A stretch of DNA of 64,000 nt from Achromobacter pulmonis. GTDB taxonomy: Bacteria > Pseudomonadota > Gammaproteobacteria > Burkholderiales > Burkholderiaceae_B. Positions 9,370 through 17,430 of this stretch are shown here, piece by piece. The DNA lies in the NCBI RefSeq assembly GCF_902859765.1, contig NZ_CADIJV010000018.1, positions 1-64,000 on the forward strand, given 5' to 3'. A program made the position numbers and the translations under genes. The notes beneath the pieces are model-generated. The model was not told the origin of the DNA, made no database searches, and worked only from the letters and a program-made list of their open reading frames with translations. Within the stretch, counting starts at the first letter, position 1, and every line of letters starts with the position of its first letter.

Positions 9370-12300
9370 CGGCGCTGCGTCGATTCCTGCGGCGCCTGCT
9401 GGTGTGGTGGCTGCCGGGGCTGGCGATGCTGGCGGTGCTGGCGTGCAGCTTCATCTTCTGGCTGCTGGCCTCGCAGACCGGGACGCGCCTGCTGCTGACC
9501 ACCGCGGCGCAGCAGCTCGATGGCCAGGCGCTGGCGGTGCGCGGTTCGATCCTGCGCGGCCTGAACGTCGGCCGGCTCGACCTGAACGTGGACGGCACCC
9601 GCATCGGCATCAGCGACCTGCGCCTGCGCGTGCATTGGCGCGCGCTGGGCAACCGCTTGCTGCACGTGCGCGAGATCGCGGCGGGCAAGGTCGAGGTCGT
9701 GCTGGCCCCCAGCCAGGAGGCGCCCGCCGACACGGGTGGCGACGAGCCCTTCACCCTGCCGTCGCTGCCGGTGGACATCGCCGTGGACCGTCTGGCGCTG
9801 GGCGAGTTTCACCTGCTGCGGGACGGCCAGCCGTTGCCGGTCGAGCTGGGCGACCTGAGCGCCACATTCGCCGCCGGCAGCCACGGCGCGCAACTGCGTA
9901 TCGCTCACCTGCGCGTGGGCCACGAGGTCGGCCAGGCGCAGGTGAGCGGGCAGGCCGAGTTGTCGGGCCTGGCCGATCCCTGGCCATTCGCGGCGCGGCT
10001 TGACGTGACGGCGCGCGGGGCGGGGCCGGATTCGCCGCTATGCCAGGCCGACCAACTCAGCGGCAAGTTCGCGCCGCCAGCAAAGCCGCGGGCCCAGGAT
10101 GCCAAGGCGCCGGCGCCCGTGACGGCCGGCAATCAGGCGCCGGCCGCGTCGGCGGGCACGCCGCCGGTGGCCTCCAGGAACCCGGCCGCGAACGGCTTCG
10201 TCGGTCCGCCGGCCCCCGCCTGCCAGGTGCTGCTGCGCGCGGACGCGGCCGGCTCGCTGGAGGGTATCCAGGCCAAGCTCGATGGCACCGGCGCCGGCCT
10301 GGCCCTGAACGTGGCGGCCGAGCTGGCGCCGCGCACGCCGCTGGTGCTGCGCAGCGCGCGGGCCGATGCACGGCTGCCGGACAATTCGACCCTGGCGGCG
10401 CGCCTGGACCTGCAGGCCGTGGATGGCCGGCCGGGCCGCGACCGCATCGCCGGCAGTCTCCAGGCGCGCCGGCTGGATCTGTCCGCCTGGCTCGGCGCCG
10501 CGGTCCCGCCGGCGGTGGTCAGCGCCACCGCACAGTTGAGCGCCGAGTTCGAGAACCTGAGTCAGTTGCGCCAGGCCGCGATCGACCTGCGTTTCGAGGA
10601 GGGCGCGCGCTGGAACAGGCAGACGCTGGCGGGCACGGCCAAAGCCGAGCTGGATATCGACGCGCCCGCCGCCGCTGCGGTCCCGCCTGAGACGGGCGCC
10701 AGGCCGGCGCCCGGCGGTCCTGCCGGCGCTGGCGCGGCGGCGGCCGACCTGCTGGCGGGCTTGCGCATCCATGGCCTGGACCTGGACCTGAAGCTGGGTC
10801 CGAACCGGGTTCGCGCGCAGGGCGAAGTGGGCGGCACCGACGGCGCGCTGACGCTGGACGCGCAGGCGCCGCGGCTGGACGCATTCTGGCCCGGTATCCC
10901 GGGAGGCGCCGAGCTCAAGGGCAAGCTCACCGGCGCCATCGGCGCCCACAAGGGCGAATTCACCGCCGGCTATCGCCCGGCCCGGCCACGCCCCGGCGTG
11001 CTGGGCGAGTCGCCGGCCCAGGTCGGCATCGCTTTCGCCGGCGGCTGGGGCAAGGGGCCGGCGGACGCGGCCGATGCCTCCCTGGCCGGCTGGCGTGGCA
11101 CGGTCTCGCGGCTGACGGCCGGCAGTGCCGGCTTCACGGTCTCGGTCGAGCGGCCGGTGACGCTGTCGTTCCTGCCGGCGGCGCGGGCGCCGCAGTGGCA
11201 GTGGCAGGTCGGCCAGACGGTGCTGGGCGTGGCCTTGCCGGGCAAGGAAAAGCTGGTCATTGCCCATCAGGGCTCGCGTGGCGGCGCCCGGCGCTGGGAA
11301 ACCGCCGGGCGGGCCGACAACCTGGTCATCACCGCCGCCATGGCGCGCCAGGTGATCGCCGCGGTTGATCCGGAGGCGGCGGCGCGGATGAAGAAGGGGC
11401 CCAAGCGCGTCAACGCCGCCGTGGCCGAGAGCCAGCGGCGTATCGCGCTGGACGCCTCCTGGGATCTGAAATTCGACGGCCGCCTGGCCGGCCGTGCCCG
11501 CATCGCGCGCCGCGATGGCGATCTGCTGATTCCGGGCGACCCGCCGGTGCCGCTGGGCGTGAAGTCGCTGGTGCTGGACCTGAGCGCCACGCCCACGTCG
11601 GCCAACGCCAGCCGCCTGGATGCCCGGCTGGACCTGGCCACGGACAAGATGGGCAAAATCGCCGGCAGCGGCAGCGCGCTGCTGGTGGCCGATGCCCAGG
11701 GGGGCATGGCGCTGGACCCGCGCCAGCCGATCCGCGCCAGGCTGGACGCGGATATCGCCGATCTGGCCTGGGTCGGCTTGTTCGTCGGCGATTCCATGGA
11801 AATTGGGGGCCAGGTCAAGGCCAACCTGGAGGCGCAGGGCACCCTCAACGGCACATGGCGCGCCAGCGGCGCGATCCGGGGCGACAAGCTGCGGGTGGTG
11901 CGCATCGACGACGGCGTGCGCCTGATCGATGGCACGCTGTCGGCGCGCCTGGACGGTGACAAGCTGGTGCTGGACAGCCTGCGCTTTCCGGCCTCGCTGC
12001 GAGTCATGCCGGCCGAATGGCGCACCAAGGAGTGGATCACCAGCGATCCCGGCGCCAAGGGCGGCTACGCCGAAGCCAAGGGCCAGTGGAACCTGATCGA
12101 CGGCGGCGGCAGCGTGCGCCTGACGCTGTACCGCTTCCCGGCGCTGCAGCGCTCCGACCGCTATGCCATGGTGTCCGGCACCATCGACCTGAACGCCGCG
12201 ATGCCGCGCATCGACATCGTCGGCGACCTGAAGGCGGACGCCGGCTGGTTCAGCCTGGAGATTCTGCAAGGCGTGCCGTCGCTGGACGATGACGTCAAGG

Positions 12301-13100
12301 TGCGGCGCGCGGGCGACAACCCCGGCGCCGTTTCGACGCCGTTGCAGACCAGCATGAATCTGAAGTTCGACATGGGGCCGCGCTTCTACATCACCGGCAT
12401 GGGGCTGGACGCCGGCCTGCTCGGTTCGATCCAGATCCAGCTCAACGACGGCCGCCTGACCGGCGTGGGCGCGCTGCGCACCCGCGGCGGCGGCATCGAG
12501 GCCTACGGCCAGAAGCTGCGGCTGCGGCGCGGCACGCTGACCTTCCAGGGCCGGCTGGACAATCCGTTGTTGGATATCGAGGCGCTGCGCACCGGCGAGC
12601 AGGTCGAGGCCGGCGTCAAGGTAGGGGGCACGGCGCAGCGCCCGCGCATCGACCTGGTGTCGTACCCGGACGTCAGCGATGTCGAGAAACTGTCGTGGCT
12701 GCTGCTGGGGCGCGGCCCCGACGAAAGCGGCAGCGACGCCGCCCTGCTGCTGTCGGTGGGCACGGCCCTGTTGGGTGGCGGCGAGCCGTTCTACAAGCAG
12801 TTCGGGCTGGACGACCTCAGCGTGCGCACCGGCAACCTGGGCAGTTCGGGCAGCATCCTGCCCGACCGCACCGTGGCCGGCGACGTCAACCGCGACAGCG
12901 ACAGCCAACTGGCGACGCAGTTCCTGGTGGCCAGCAAGGCGTTCGCCAACGGCATCACGCTCAGCGTCGAACAGGCGCTGGCCGGCAGCGATACCGTGGG
13001 CCGGGCCAGCTACCGCCTGGCGCGCGGCCTGTCGCTGGACCTGAAGGGCGGCTCGGTCAATGGCATCGCCCTGGTGTATCGCACGTTCTTTGGCGATTGA
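9366..13100 (+). CDS. tamB: Translocation and assembly module protein TamB (AsmA-like bridge)
   Basis: 1244 residues. The start is a TTG at 9366 that overlaps the tamA TGA by four bases (TTGA); the next in-frame ATG would remove most of the membrane anchor, so TTG is preferred. Residues about 10-35 are the single inner-membrane anchor. A long beta-rich periplasmic body of AsmA-like repeats follows, interrupted by a Pro/Ala-rich linker near residues 235-290. The last about 350 residues are the TamB (DUF490) domain, ending in GGSVNGIALVYRTFFGD, the part that contacts TamA. It forms a hydrophobic groove across the periplasm. Confidence 0.93.
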   Translation: MTALRRFLRRLLVWWLPGLAMLAVLACSFIFWLLASQTGTRLLLTTAAQQLDGQALAVRGSILRGLNVGRLDLNVDGTRIGISDLRLRVHWRALGNRLLHVREIAAGKVEVVLAPSQEAPADTGGDEPFTLPSLPVDIAVDRLALGEFHLLRDGQPLPVELGDLSATFAAGSHGAQLRIAHLRVGHEVGQAQVSGQAELSGLADPWPFAARLDVTARGAGPDSPLCQADQLSGKFAPPAKPRAQDAKAPAPVTAGNQAPAASAGTPPVASRNPAANGFVGPPAPACQVLLRADAAGSLEGIQAKLDGTGAGLALNVAAELAPRTPLVLRSARADARLPDNSTLAARLDLQAVDGRPGRDRIAGSLQARRLDLSAWLGAAVPPAVVSATAQLSAEFENLSQLRQAAIDLRFEEGARWNRQTLAGTAKAELDIDAPAAAAVPPETGARPAPGGPAGAGAAAADLLAGLRIHGLDLDLKLGPNRVRAQGEVGGTDGALTLDAQAPRLDAFWPGIPGGAELKGKLTGAIGAHKGEFTAGYRPARPRPGVLGESPAQVGIAFAGGWGKGPADAADASLAGWRGTVSRLTAGSAGFTVSVERPVTLSFLPAARAPQWQWQVGQTVLGVALPGKEKLVIAHQGSRGGARRWETAGRADNLVITAAMARQVIAAVDPEAAARMKKGPKRVNAAVAESQRRIALDASWDLKFDGRLAGRARIARRDGDLLIPGDPPVPLGVKSLVLDLSATPTSANASRLDARLDLATDKMGKIAGSGSALLVADAQGGMALDPRQPIRARLDADIADLAWVGLFVGDSMEIGGQVKANLEAQGTLNGTWRASGAIRGDKLRVVRIDDGVRLIDGTLSARLDGDKLVLDSLRFPASLRVMPAEWRTKEWITSDPGAKGGYAEAKGQWNLIDGGGSVRLTLYRFPALQRSDRYAMVSGTIDLNAAMPRIDIVGDLKADAGWFSLEILQGVPSLDDDVKVRRAGDNPGAVSTPLQTSMNLKFDMGPRFYITGMGLDAGLLGSIQIQLNDGRLTGVGALRTRGGGIEAYGQKLRLRRGTLTFQGRLDNPLLDIEALRTGEQVEAGVKVGGTAQRPRIDLVSYPDVSDVEKLSWLLLGRGPDESGSDAALLLSVGTALLGGGEPFYKQFGLDDLSVRTGNLGSSGSILPDRTVAGDVNRDSDSQLATQFLVASKAFANGITLSVEQALAGSDTVGRASYRLARGLSLDLKGGSVNGIALVYRTFFGD

Positions 13101-13114
13101 GGCCCGCCGCCGTT

Positions 13115-13133
13115 CCGCCCCCGCTGGGGGCGG
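13115..13133 (+). terminator. GC-rich hairpin after tamB
   Basis: CCGCCCCC and GGGGGCGG pair around a three-base loop just after the tamB stop. There is no T run, so it may be a weak or Rho-assisted end, or only a stabilising 3' structure. Confidence 0.35.
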
Positions 13134-13188
13134 GGCGGCGCTCGGGATAAAATGACGTCCATTCCATTCCCCAAGCACCTTTGCCATC

Positions 13189-13752
13189 ATGAGCATCAAA
13201 AGCGACCGCTGGATCCGCCGCCAGGCTGAAGTCGGCATGATCGAACCCTTCGAAGCGGGTCAGGTCCGCACGGCCAATGGCGGGCGCATCGTCAGCTACG
13301 GCACCAGCAGCTACGGCTACGACGTGCGTTGCGCCGACGAATTCAAGATCTTCACCAACATCAATTCCACTATCGTCGATCCCAAGAACTTCGACGAAGG
13401 TTCGTTCGTGGATTTCAAGGGCGATGTCTGCATCATCCCGCCCAACTCGTTCGCGCTGGCCCGCACGGTGGAATATTTCCGTATCCCGCGCAGCGTGCTG
13501 ACCATCTGCCTGGGCAAGAGCACCTATGCCCGCTGCGGCATCATCGTCAACGTGACGCCGCTGGAACCCGAATGGGAAGGCCACGTCACGCTGGAATTTT
13601 CGAACACCACGCCGCTGCCGGCCAAGATCTACGCCGGCGAGGGCTGCGCCCAGATGCTGTTCCTGGAAAGCGACGAGGTCTGCGAGACCTCGTACGCCGA
13701 CCGCGGCGGCAAGTACCAGGGCCAGCGCGGCGTGACGCTGCCGCGCACTTGA
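13189..13752 (+). CDS. dcd: dCTP deaminase
   Basis: 187 residues, the usual bacterial length. It deaminates dCTP to dUTP, feeding dTMP synthesis; thyA lies elsewhere in this window. Conserved stretches are [27 protein letters not shown] with the active-site Ser and Arg, and [18 protein letters not shown] with the catalytic Glu. A TAAAAT -10-like box sits about 35 bases before the ATG. The gene is separated from tamB by 88 bases with a GC-rich hairpin and is probably transcribed on its own. Confidence 0.96.
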   Translation: MSIKSDRWIRRQAEVGMIEPFEAGQVRTANGGRIVSYGTSSYGYDVRCADEFKIFTNINSTIVDPKNFDEGSFVDFKGDVCIIPPNSFALARTVEYFRIPRSVLTICLGKSTYARCGIIVNVTPLEPEWEGHVTLEFSNTTPLPAKIYAGEGCAQMLFLESDEVCETSYADRGGKYQGQRGVTLPRT

Positions 13753-13795
13753 TACCGCGCCGGGGGCCGCGGCGCCCGCCGGGCCCGCTGCCGCC

Positions 13796-14653
13796 TCAGG
13801 AGGCGGTTTGGCGCCCGGGCGCCTGGCGCAGGTAGTCGATGTCCCATTCGCCTTGCGCCACCGGCTCGAAGCCGTGGCGGCGATAGAAGCGGTTCGAGTC
13901 GCTGCCGCGCAGCGCGCCCACGCGCACCGGCAGGCCGCGGTGGTCTGCATCCCGCAGCAGGCGGCCCAGCACCCGGCTGCCCACGCCCAGGCCTTGCGCC
14001 GCGGGCAACACATACAGATGATCCAGCCGCAGGGCGTCGCCGTCGGGGCGCAGGGCGTAGAAGCCGACGCGCGCGCCGGCGCGCTCGATGAACCAGGTGT
14101 GGCCGGGGCTGAACGTGGCGCGCAGCCGTGCCCGGGCCCGCTCCGGGTCGAACCGGCCCAGGCGTTCCAGGCTGTCGCGCATGGCTTCGATGCGGATCGC
14201 CAGCAGGGCTTCGAAATCGGCTTCGGTCACGGGCGCATCGCGCAGCGTGTCCGCCGCCAGCGCATCGTAGCCGCGGCCCAGGAACTGCATGATGCAGATG
14301 CCATGACCGAACGGGTCGCTCAGGTGGGCGATGCGGCCCCAATCATGCGAAACCGCCGGATCTTCCAGCCGCGCGCCCGCGGCCACCGCCCGCGCCACCG
14401 CGTCATCGACGTCATCGACCACCACGTCCAGGTGCACCGGGGTCCAGTGGCGCGCGTAGTCGCGCGGCTGGCGCGCGGCGCCCGCGGCCGGTGTGCCGGC
14501 GGCCTTTTGCAGCAGGTAGATGGGCGCCGGGGCGCCCAGCATTTCGGCGCCGGTCGCGCCCAGCCGGCGCTGCAGCGCCAGGCCGAAGGCGCGGGTATAG
14601 AAATCGATGGCCGCCTCGAGGTCGGGCACGTCGATGTTGACCAGAATGCGCAT
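13796..14653 (-). CDS. Two-domain protein: glyoxalase/VOC fold fused to GNAT acetyltransferase
   Basis: 285 residues from ATG 14653, which has GAGGAAAAG 6-8 bases upstream; an upstream in-frame extension lacks support. Residues 1-about 130 are a glyoxalase/bleomycin-resistance (VOC) domain: MRILVNIDVPDLEAAIDFY, then HLDVVVDDVDDAVARAV and a SDPFGHGICIMQF end, all typical. Residues about 145-285 are a GNAT domain with the acetyl-CoA loop LPAAQGLGVGSRVLG and the end motif NRFYRRHGFEP. The frame is unbroken across the junction. Such fusions often modify or bind small toxic compounds, but the substrate is unknown. It converges with dcd. Confidence 0.88.
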   Translation of the reverse strand: MRILVNIDVPDLEAAIDFYTRAFGLALQRRLGATGAEMLGAPAPIYLLQKAAGTPAAGAARQPRDYARHWTPVHLDVVVDDVDDAVARAVAAGARLEDPAVSHDWGRIAHLSDPFGHGICIMQFLGRGYDALAADTLRDAPVTEADFEALLAIRIEAMRDSLERLGRFDPERARARLRATFSPGHTWFIERAGARVGFYALRPDGDALRLDHLYVLPAAQGLGVGSRVLGRLLRDADHRGLPVRVGALRGSDSNRFYRRHGFEPVAQGEWDIDYLRQAPGRQTAS

Positions 14654-14796
14654 GGTTTCTTTTCCTCGGGGACGGAGCGCAAAACATAGCACGCCGCGCG
14701 CGGCCGGGAACTGCGGGCAATGCGCTAAAGAACCTGCGGGGGCGACCGTAAAATGACATATGTGTTTGCCGATTTGGCGACGTCATTTCAGCAAGC

Positions 14797-16056
14797 GTGA
14801 GCAAGGCCCTATCCGTGCGTTACCCCCATATCCCCTGGCTGCCCCTGTTGTTCTACCCTGCGCTGCCAGTGATGGCGGCGGTCGGGCTGTTGCTGTGGCG
14901 CCAGTGGCCGCCGGCGCTGACCCTGATCATGCCGTTCGTGCCCTGGGTCATGGCGCTGGTGGGGGCGGCCATTTGCATGATGTACCAGCGCTCGCAGACC
15001 CTGGCGCTGATGCTGGCGGTGCTGGCCGCCGTGGCCGTGTGGCCAACGCTGGCCCGCCAGGCGCCCTGGGCGCTGGGGCCGGCGCTGGTATGGTGGTCGT
15101 TGGCCTATAGCATCAACGCGCTGTGGCCGGAACGCGCGGGCATGCTGCGCGACCTGGCGGCCCGCCTGGGCCTGATGGCGGCGGGCGTGGCCGCCATTGC
15201 GCTGGCCGGCAAGGAAGGTGTGTCGCAGCTGTTCGGCGAGCTGGCGGTGCAGGGCGTGCTGGCGCGGCTGGGGGTGCCGTTCGAGGCGCTGGCGGCGTTG
15301 CTGCTGACCGGCTTGACGCTGACTCTGCTGTTGTTGCGCTATGGCCGCCCGCAGCGGGCCGGCCAATGGCTGGGTTTCGTCTGCATGGCCTGGGCGCTGC
15401 CGCGCGGCGCCGAGCATGGCATCGAACTGGCCATGATGGCCGCCGCCGCGCTGACCTCGCTGTCCATTTCGCTGGCGCACGAGGGCTATCACATGGCCTT
15501 CCGCGACGAACTCACCGGCCTGCCGGGGCGGCGCGCGCTCAACGAGCGCCTGCAGCGCATGGGCCGCGTCTATACGTTGGCCATGGCCGACGTGGATCAT
15601 TTCAAAGTATTCAACGACACCCATGGGCACGACGTCGGCGACCAGGTGCTGCGCATGGTGGCGGCGCAACTGCGCCGCGTGCCGGGCGGCGGCTACGCCT
15701 ATCGCTACGGGGGCGAGGAATTCACGCTGGTGTTCCCGGGCAAGACCGCGGTCGAGGCGATGCCGCACCTGGAAACGGTGCGGCGCGCCATCGAGGCCTA
15801 CCAGATGCGCCTGCGCGACAAGCCGGCGCGCCCCAAGGCCGACCAGCTCGGCTTGCGCCGGCGCGGCGTGCGCGCCGGCCGCAATGCGCGGCCGCTGCGC
15901 GTGACGGTGAGCATCGGCGTGGCCGAGCGCGGCGAGGCCTTGCGCGCGCCGGATGCGGTCATCAAGGCGGCTGACCAGGCGCTCTACAAGGCCAAGGACG
16001 GTGGCCGCAATCAGGTGTGCGCCTACGGCGCGCGGCGGCGCGCGGGCGCGGCCTGA
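14797..16056 (+). CDS. Membrane diguanylate cyclase (GGDEF)
   Basis: 419 residues from a GTG at 14797; another in-frame GTG six codons on is possible. About six hydrophobic segments fill residues 10-225 with no recognisable ligand-binding motif. The GGDEF domain starts near residue 240 (FRDELTGLPGRRALNERL) and has DVDHFKVFNDTHGHDVGD and an intact GGEEF at residues 305-309, so it should make cyclic di-GMP. The RxxD inhibitory site that normally sits five residues before GGEEF is absent, so product inhibition is probably lacking. An insertion rich in basic residues (about 345-370) precedes VTVSIGVAERG. Confidence 0.9.
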   Translation: MSKALSVRYPHIPWLPLLFYPALPVMAAVGLLLWRQWPPALTLIMPFVPWVMALVGAAICMMYQRSQTLALMLAVLAAVAVWPTLARQAPWALGPALVWWSLAYSINALWPERAGMLRDLAARLGLMAAGVAAIALAGKEGVSQLFGELAVQGVLARLGVPFEALAALLLTGLTLTLLLLRYGRPQRAGQWLGFVCMAWALPRGAEHGIELAMMAAAALTSLSISLAHEGYHMAFRDELTGLPGRRALNERLQRMGRVYTLAMADVDHFKVFNDTHGHDVGDQVLRMVAAQLRRVPGGGYAYRYGGEEFTLVFPGKTAVEAMPHLETVRRAIEAYQMRLRDKPARPKADQLGLRRRGVRAGRNARPLRVTVSIGVAERGEALRAPDAVIKAADQALYKAKDGGRNQVCAYGARRRAGAA

Positions 16057-16069
16057 GCGGCGCGGCGGT

Positions 16070-16591
16070 TCAGCGGCCGGGCAAGGGCAGCGCCATCAGC
16101 AGTTCATCGTAAAGCGTGCCGTTGACGCACAGGGCTTCCTGTTCGTGACCATACTGTTCGAAGCCGAGGCTGGCGTACAGCCGGCACGCGGCGGTGTTGT
16201 TGGCGGTGACGCTCAGGAGCACCGTGCGCACGCCGGGCATGGCGGCGGCGTGGTCGATCGCCGCCTGCAGCAACAGCCGCGCCAGGCCTTGGCCACGCCA
16301 GGCCGGCGCCACGTATACGCTCCAGACATGCGCCTTGTGGCGCATCTTCAGCTTGCGCTGCCGGGCCACCCCGATGATGCCGGCCAATGCCTGGCCGACG
16401 AATACGCCGAACATGGCGCTGTCGTCCACGGGGACGATCCAGGCGCGGATGTCCGCCAGTGTCAGCGTGTGTTCCTCTTCGTAACTCGATCCGAACGCTT
16501 CGGGGGTTTCGCGCAGCGCATCCAGGCGCAACTGGCGCAGGGCGGGGGCATCCTCGGCGGTAAGGCGTCTGACGAGCGGAGCGGGATTCAT
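16070..16591 (-). CDS. GNAT-family N-acetyltransferase
   Basis: 173 residues. The layout is classic GNAT: an N-terminal VRRLTAEDAPALRQLRLDAL, a strand region with GQALAGIIGVAR, the acetyl-CoA loop VAPAWRGQGLARLLL near residues 91-105, and the closing NTAACRLYASLGFEQYG. The FGSSYEEE segment near residue 33 is common in members acting on amino groups of small molecules or protein N-termini. The substrate is unknown. It converges with the diguanylate cyclase gene (13 bases between stops). Confidence 0.9.
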   Translation of the reverse strand: MNPAPLVRRLTAEDAPALRQLRLDALRETPEAFGSSYEEEHTLTLADIRAWIVPVDDSAMFGVFVGQALAGIIGVARQRKLKMRHKAHVWSVYVAPAWRGQGLARLLLQAAIDHAAAMPGVRTVLLSVTANNTAACRLYASLGFEQYGHEQEALCVNGTLYDELLMALPLPGR

Positions 16592-16662
16592 GGAGCGGAG
16601 CGAGTGTTGGGAATTGGGAACGGTCGAGGCCGCGCGCGGCCAGTATAGGCGGGCAGGCTGCC

Positions 16663-16668
16663 TATAAT
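16663..16668 (+). promoter_or_regulatory. Likely -10 box (TATAAT) before the 16706 gene
   Basis: A perfect TATAAT lies about 40 bases before the start of the unknown gene. No convincing -35 box is seen 17 bases upstream, so only the -10 element is claimed. Confidence 0.4.
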
Positions 16669-16705
16669 GGGGTCAACGCCGCTTGCGGTTTTCACACAGG
16701 AGCCA

Positions 16706-17161
16706 ATGATGTTCGGTTTCCTCAAGATAAACCAGGACGCCAAGCGCGACGAGGTCCAGGAAGAGTTCGTGGCGCGCGTGGCCCATGCCGCGCAGGATTT
16801 CGTCCAGGCCGCCGGTCAGGCCGGCGCCGGGCTCGACTATTCCGTGTCGAGCGTCCATGCCCTTGATGACGTGCTCGACGCCGCGCATCTGGGCAAGTTG
16901 TCCCTCACCCCCATGCAGACCGTCGGCGCCGCCGCCTATCTCTACGAGGTGGTGCGGCGGGCCCATGGCGGGCTGTACGAAGTCTGCGACGACGAGGACC
17001 CGGTGGTGCTGGTATGCGGCGCGCCGCAGGCCGAGGTCTGCCTTGGGGCCATTGCCAAGGTCGAACGGCGCATCCGCTATGGCGCCGCCGAAGCCATCCC
17101 GCCGTACTTCGAGCGCTTCCTGGCGGCGCTGGCGGCGGGGGGCGACGTTACCCTGCGCTAG
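16706..17161 (+). CDS. Conserved-looking cytosolic protein of unknown function
   Basis: 151 residues. Two adjacent ATGs (16706, 16709) follow AGGAG; the second has the better spacing (6 bases), so the true protein may begin MFGFLK. It has no signal peptide or membrane segment. It is acidic and mostly helical in appearance: a leading FGFLKINQDAKRDEVQEEFV, then a stretch with LSLTPMQTVGAAAYLYEVVRRAHGG, and an end with IPPYFERFLAALAAGGD. I do not recognise the family and see no catalytic motif. It has its own promoter-like TATAAT. Confidence 0.75.
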   Translation: MMFGFLKINQDAKRDEVQEEFVARVAHAAQDFVQAAGQAGAGLDYSVSSVHALDDVLDAAHLGKLSLTPMQTVGAAAYLYEVVRRAHGGLYEVCDDEDPVVLVCGAPQAEVCLGAIAKVERRIRYGAAEAIPPYFERFLAALAAGGDVTLR

Positions 17162-17430
17162 GCCTGGCCATCCTCCCGCGCGCCCAGTCTGCCGCCATCG
17201 CGGCCCCGGCGCCCGGCGTGGCCGCCGCCGTCGGGAAAACCCCCGCGCCGGGGGGGCGTGGACGGTTCTTTTCGAGGTTGGCCGGCCCCGGGGGAAAACC
17301 GCCCTACAATTCCGCCATTCCCGCCGCCGGCGGGAACCTCGCGCCCGCCTGTCATCAGACGGTTTTTCACTAGAAGTACACTCGCGTCCGCCAACCCGGT
17401 CCGATTCGCCTTGCCCCCAGGAGCGCCTGC
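17162..17430. other. Intergenic region before the decarboxylase
   Basis: 269 bases with no credible gene. A TACAAT at 17305 could be a -10 box, but no -35 sits at the right distance. Short GC-rich dyads (CCGCCGGCGG near 17325) are present. The last 15 bases hold the decarboxylase ribosome site (CAGGAG). Confidence 0.4.
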
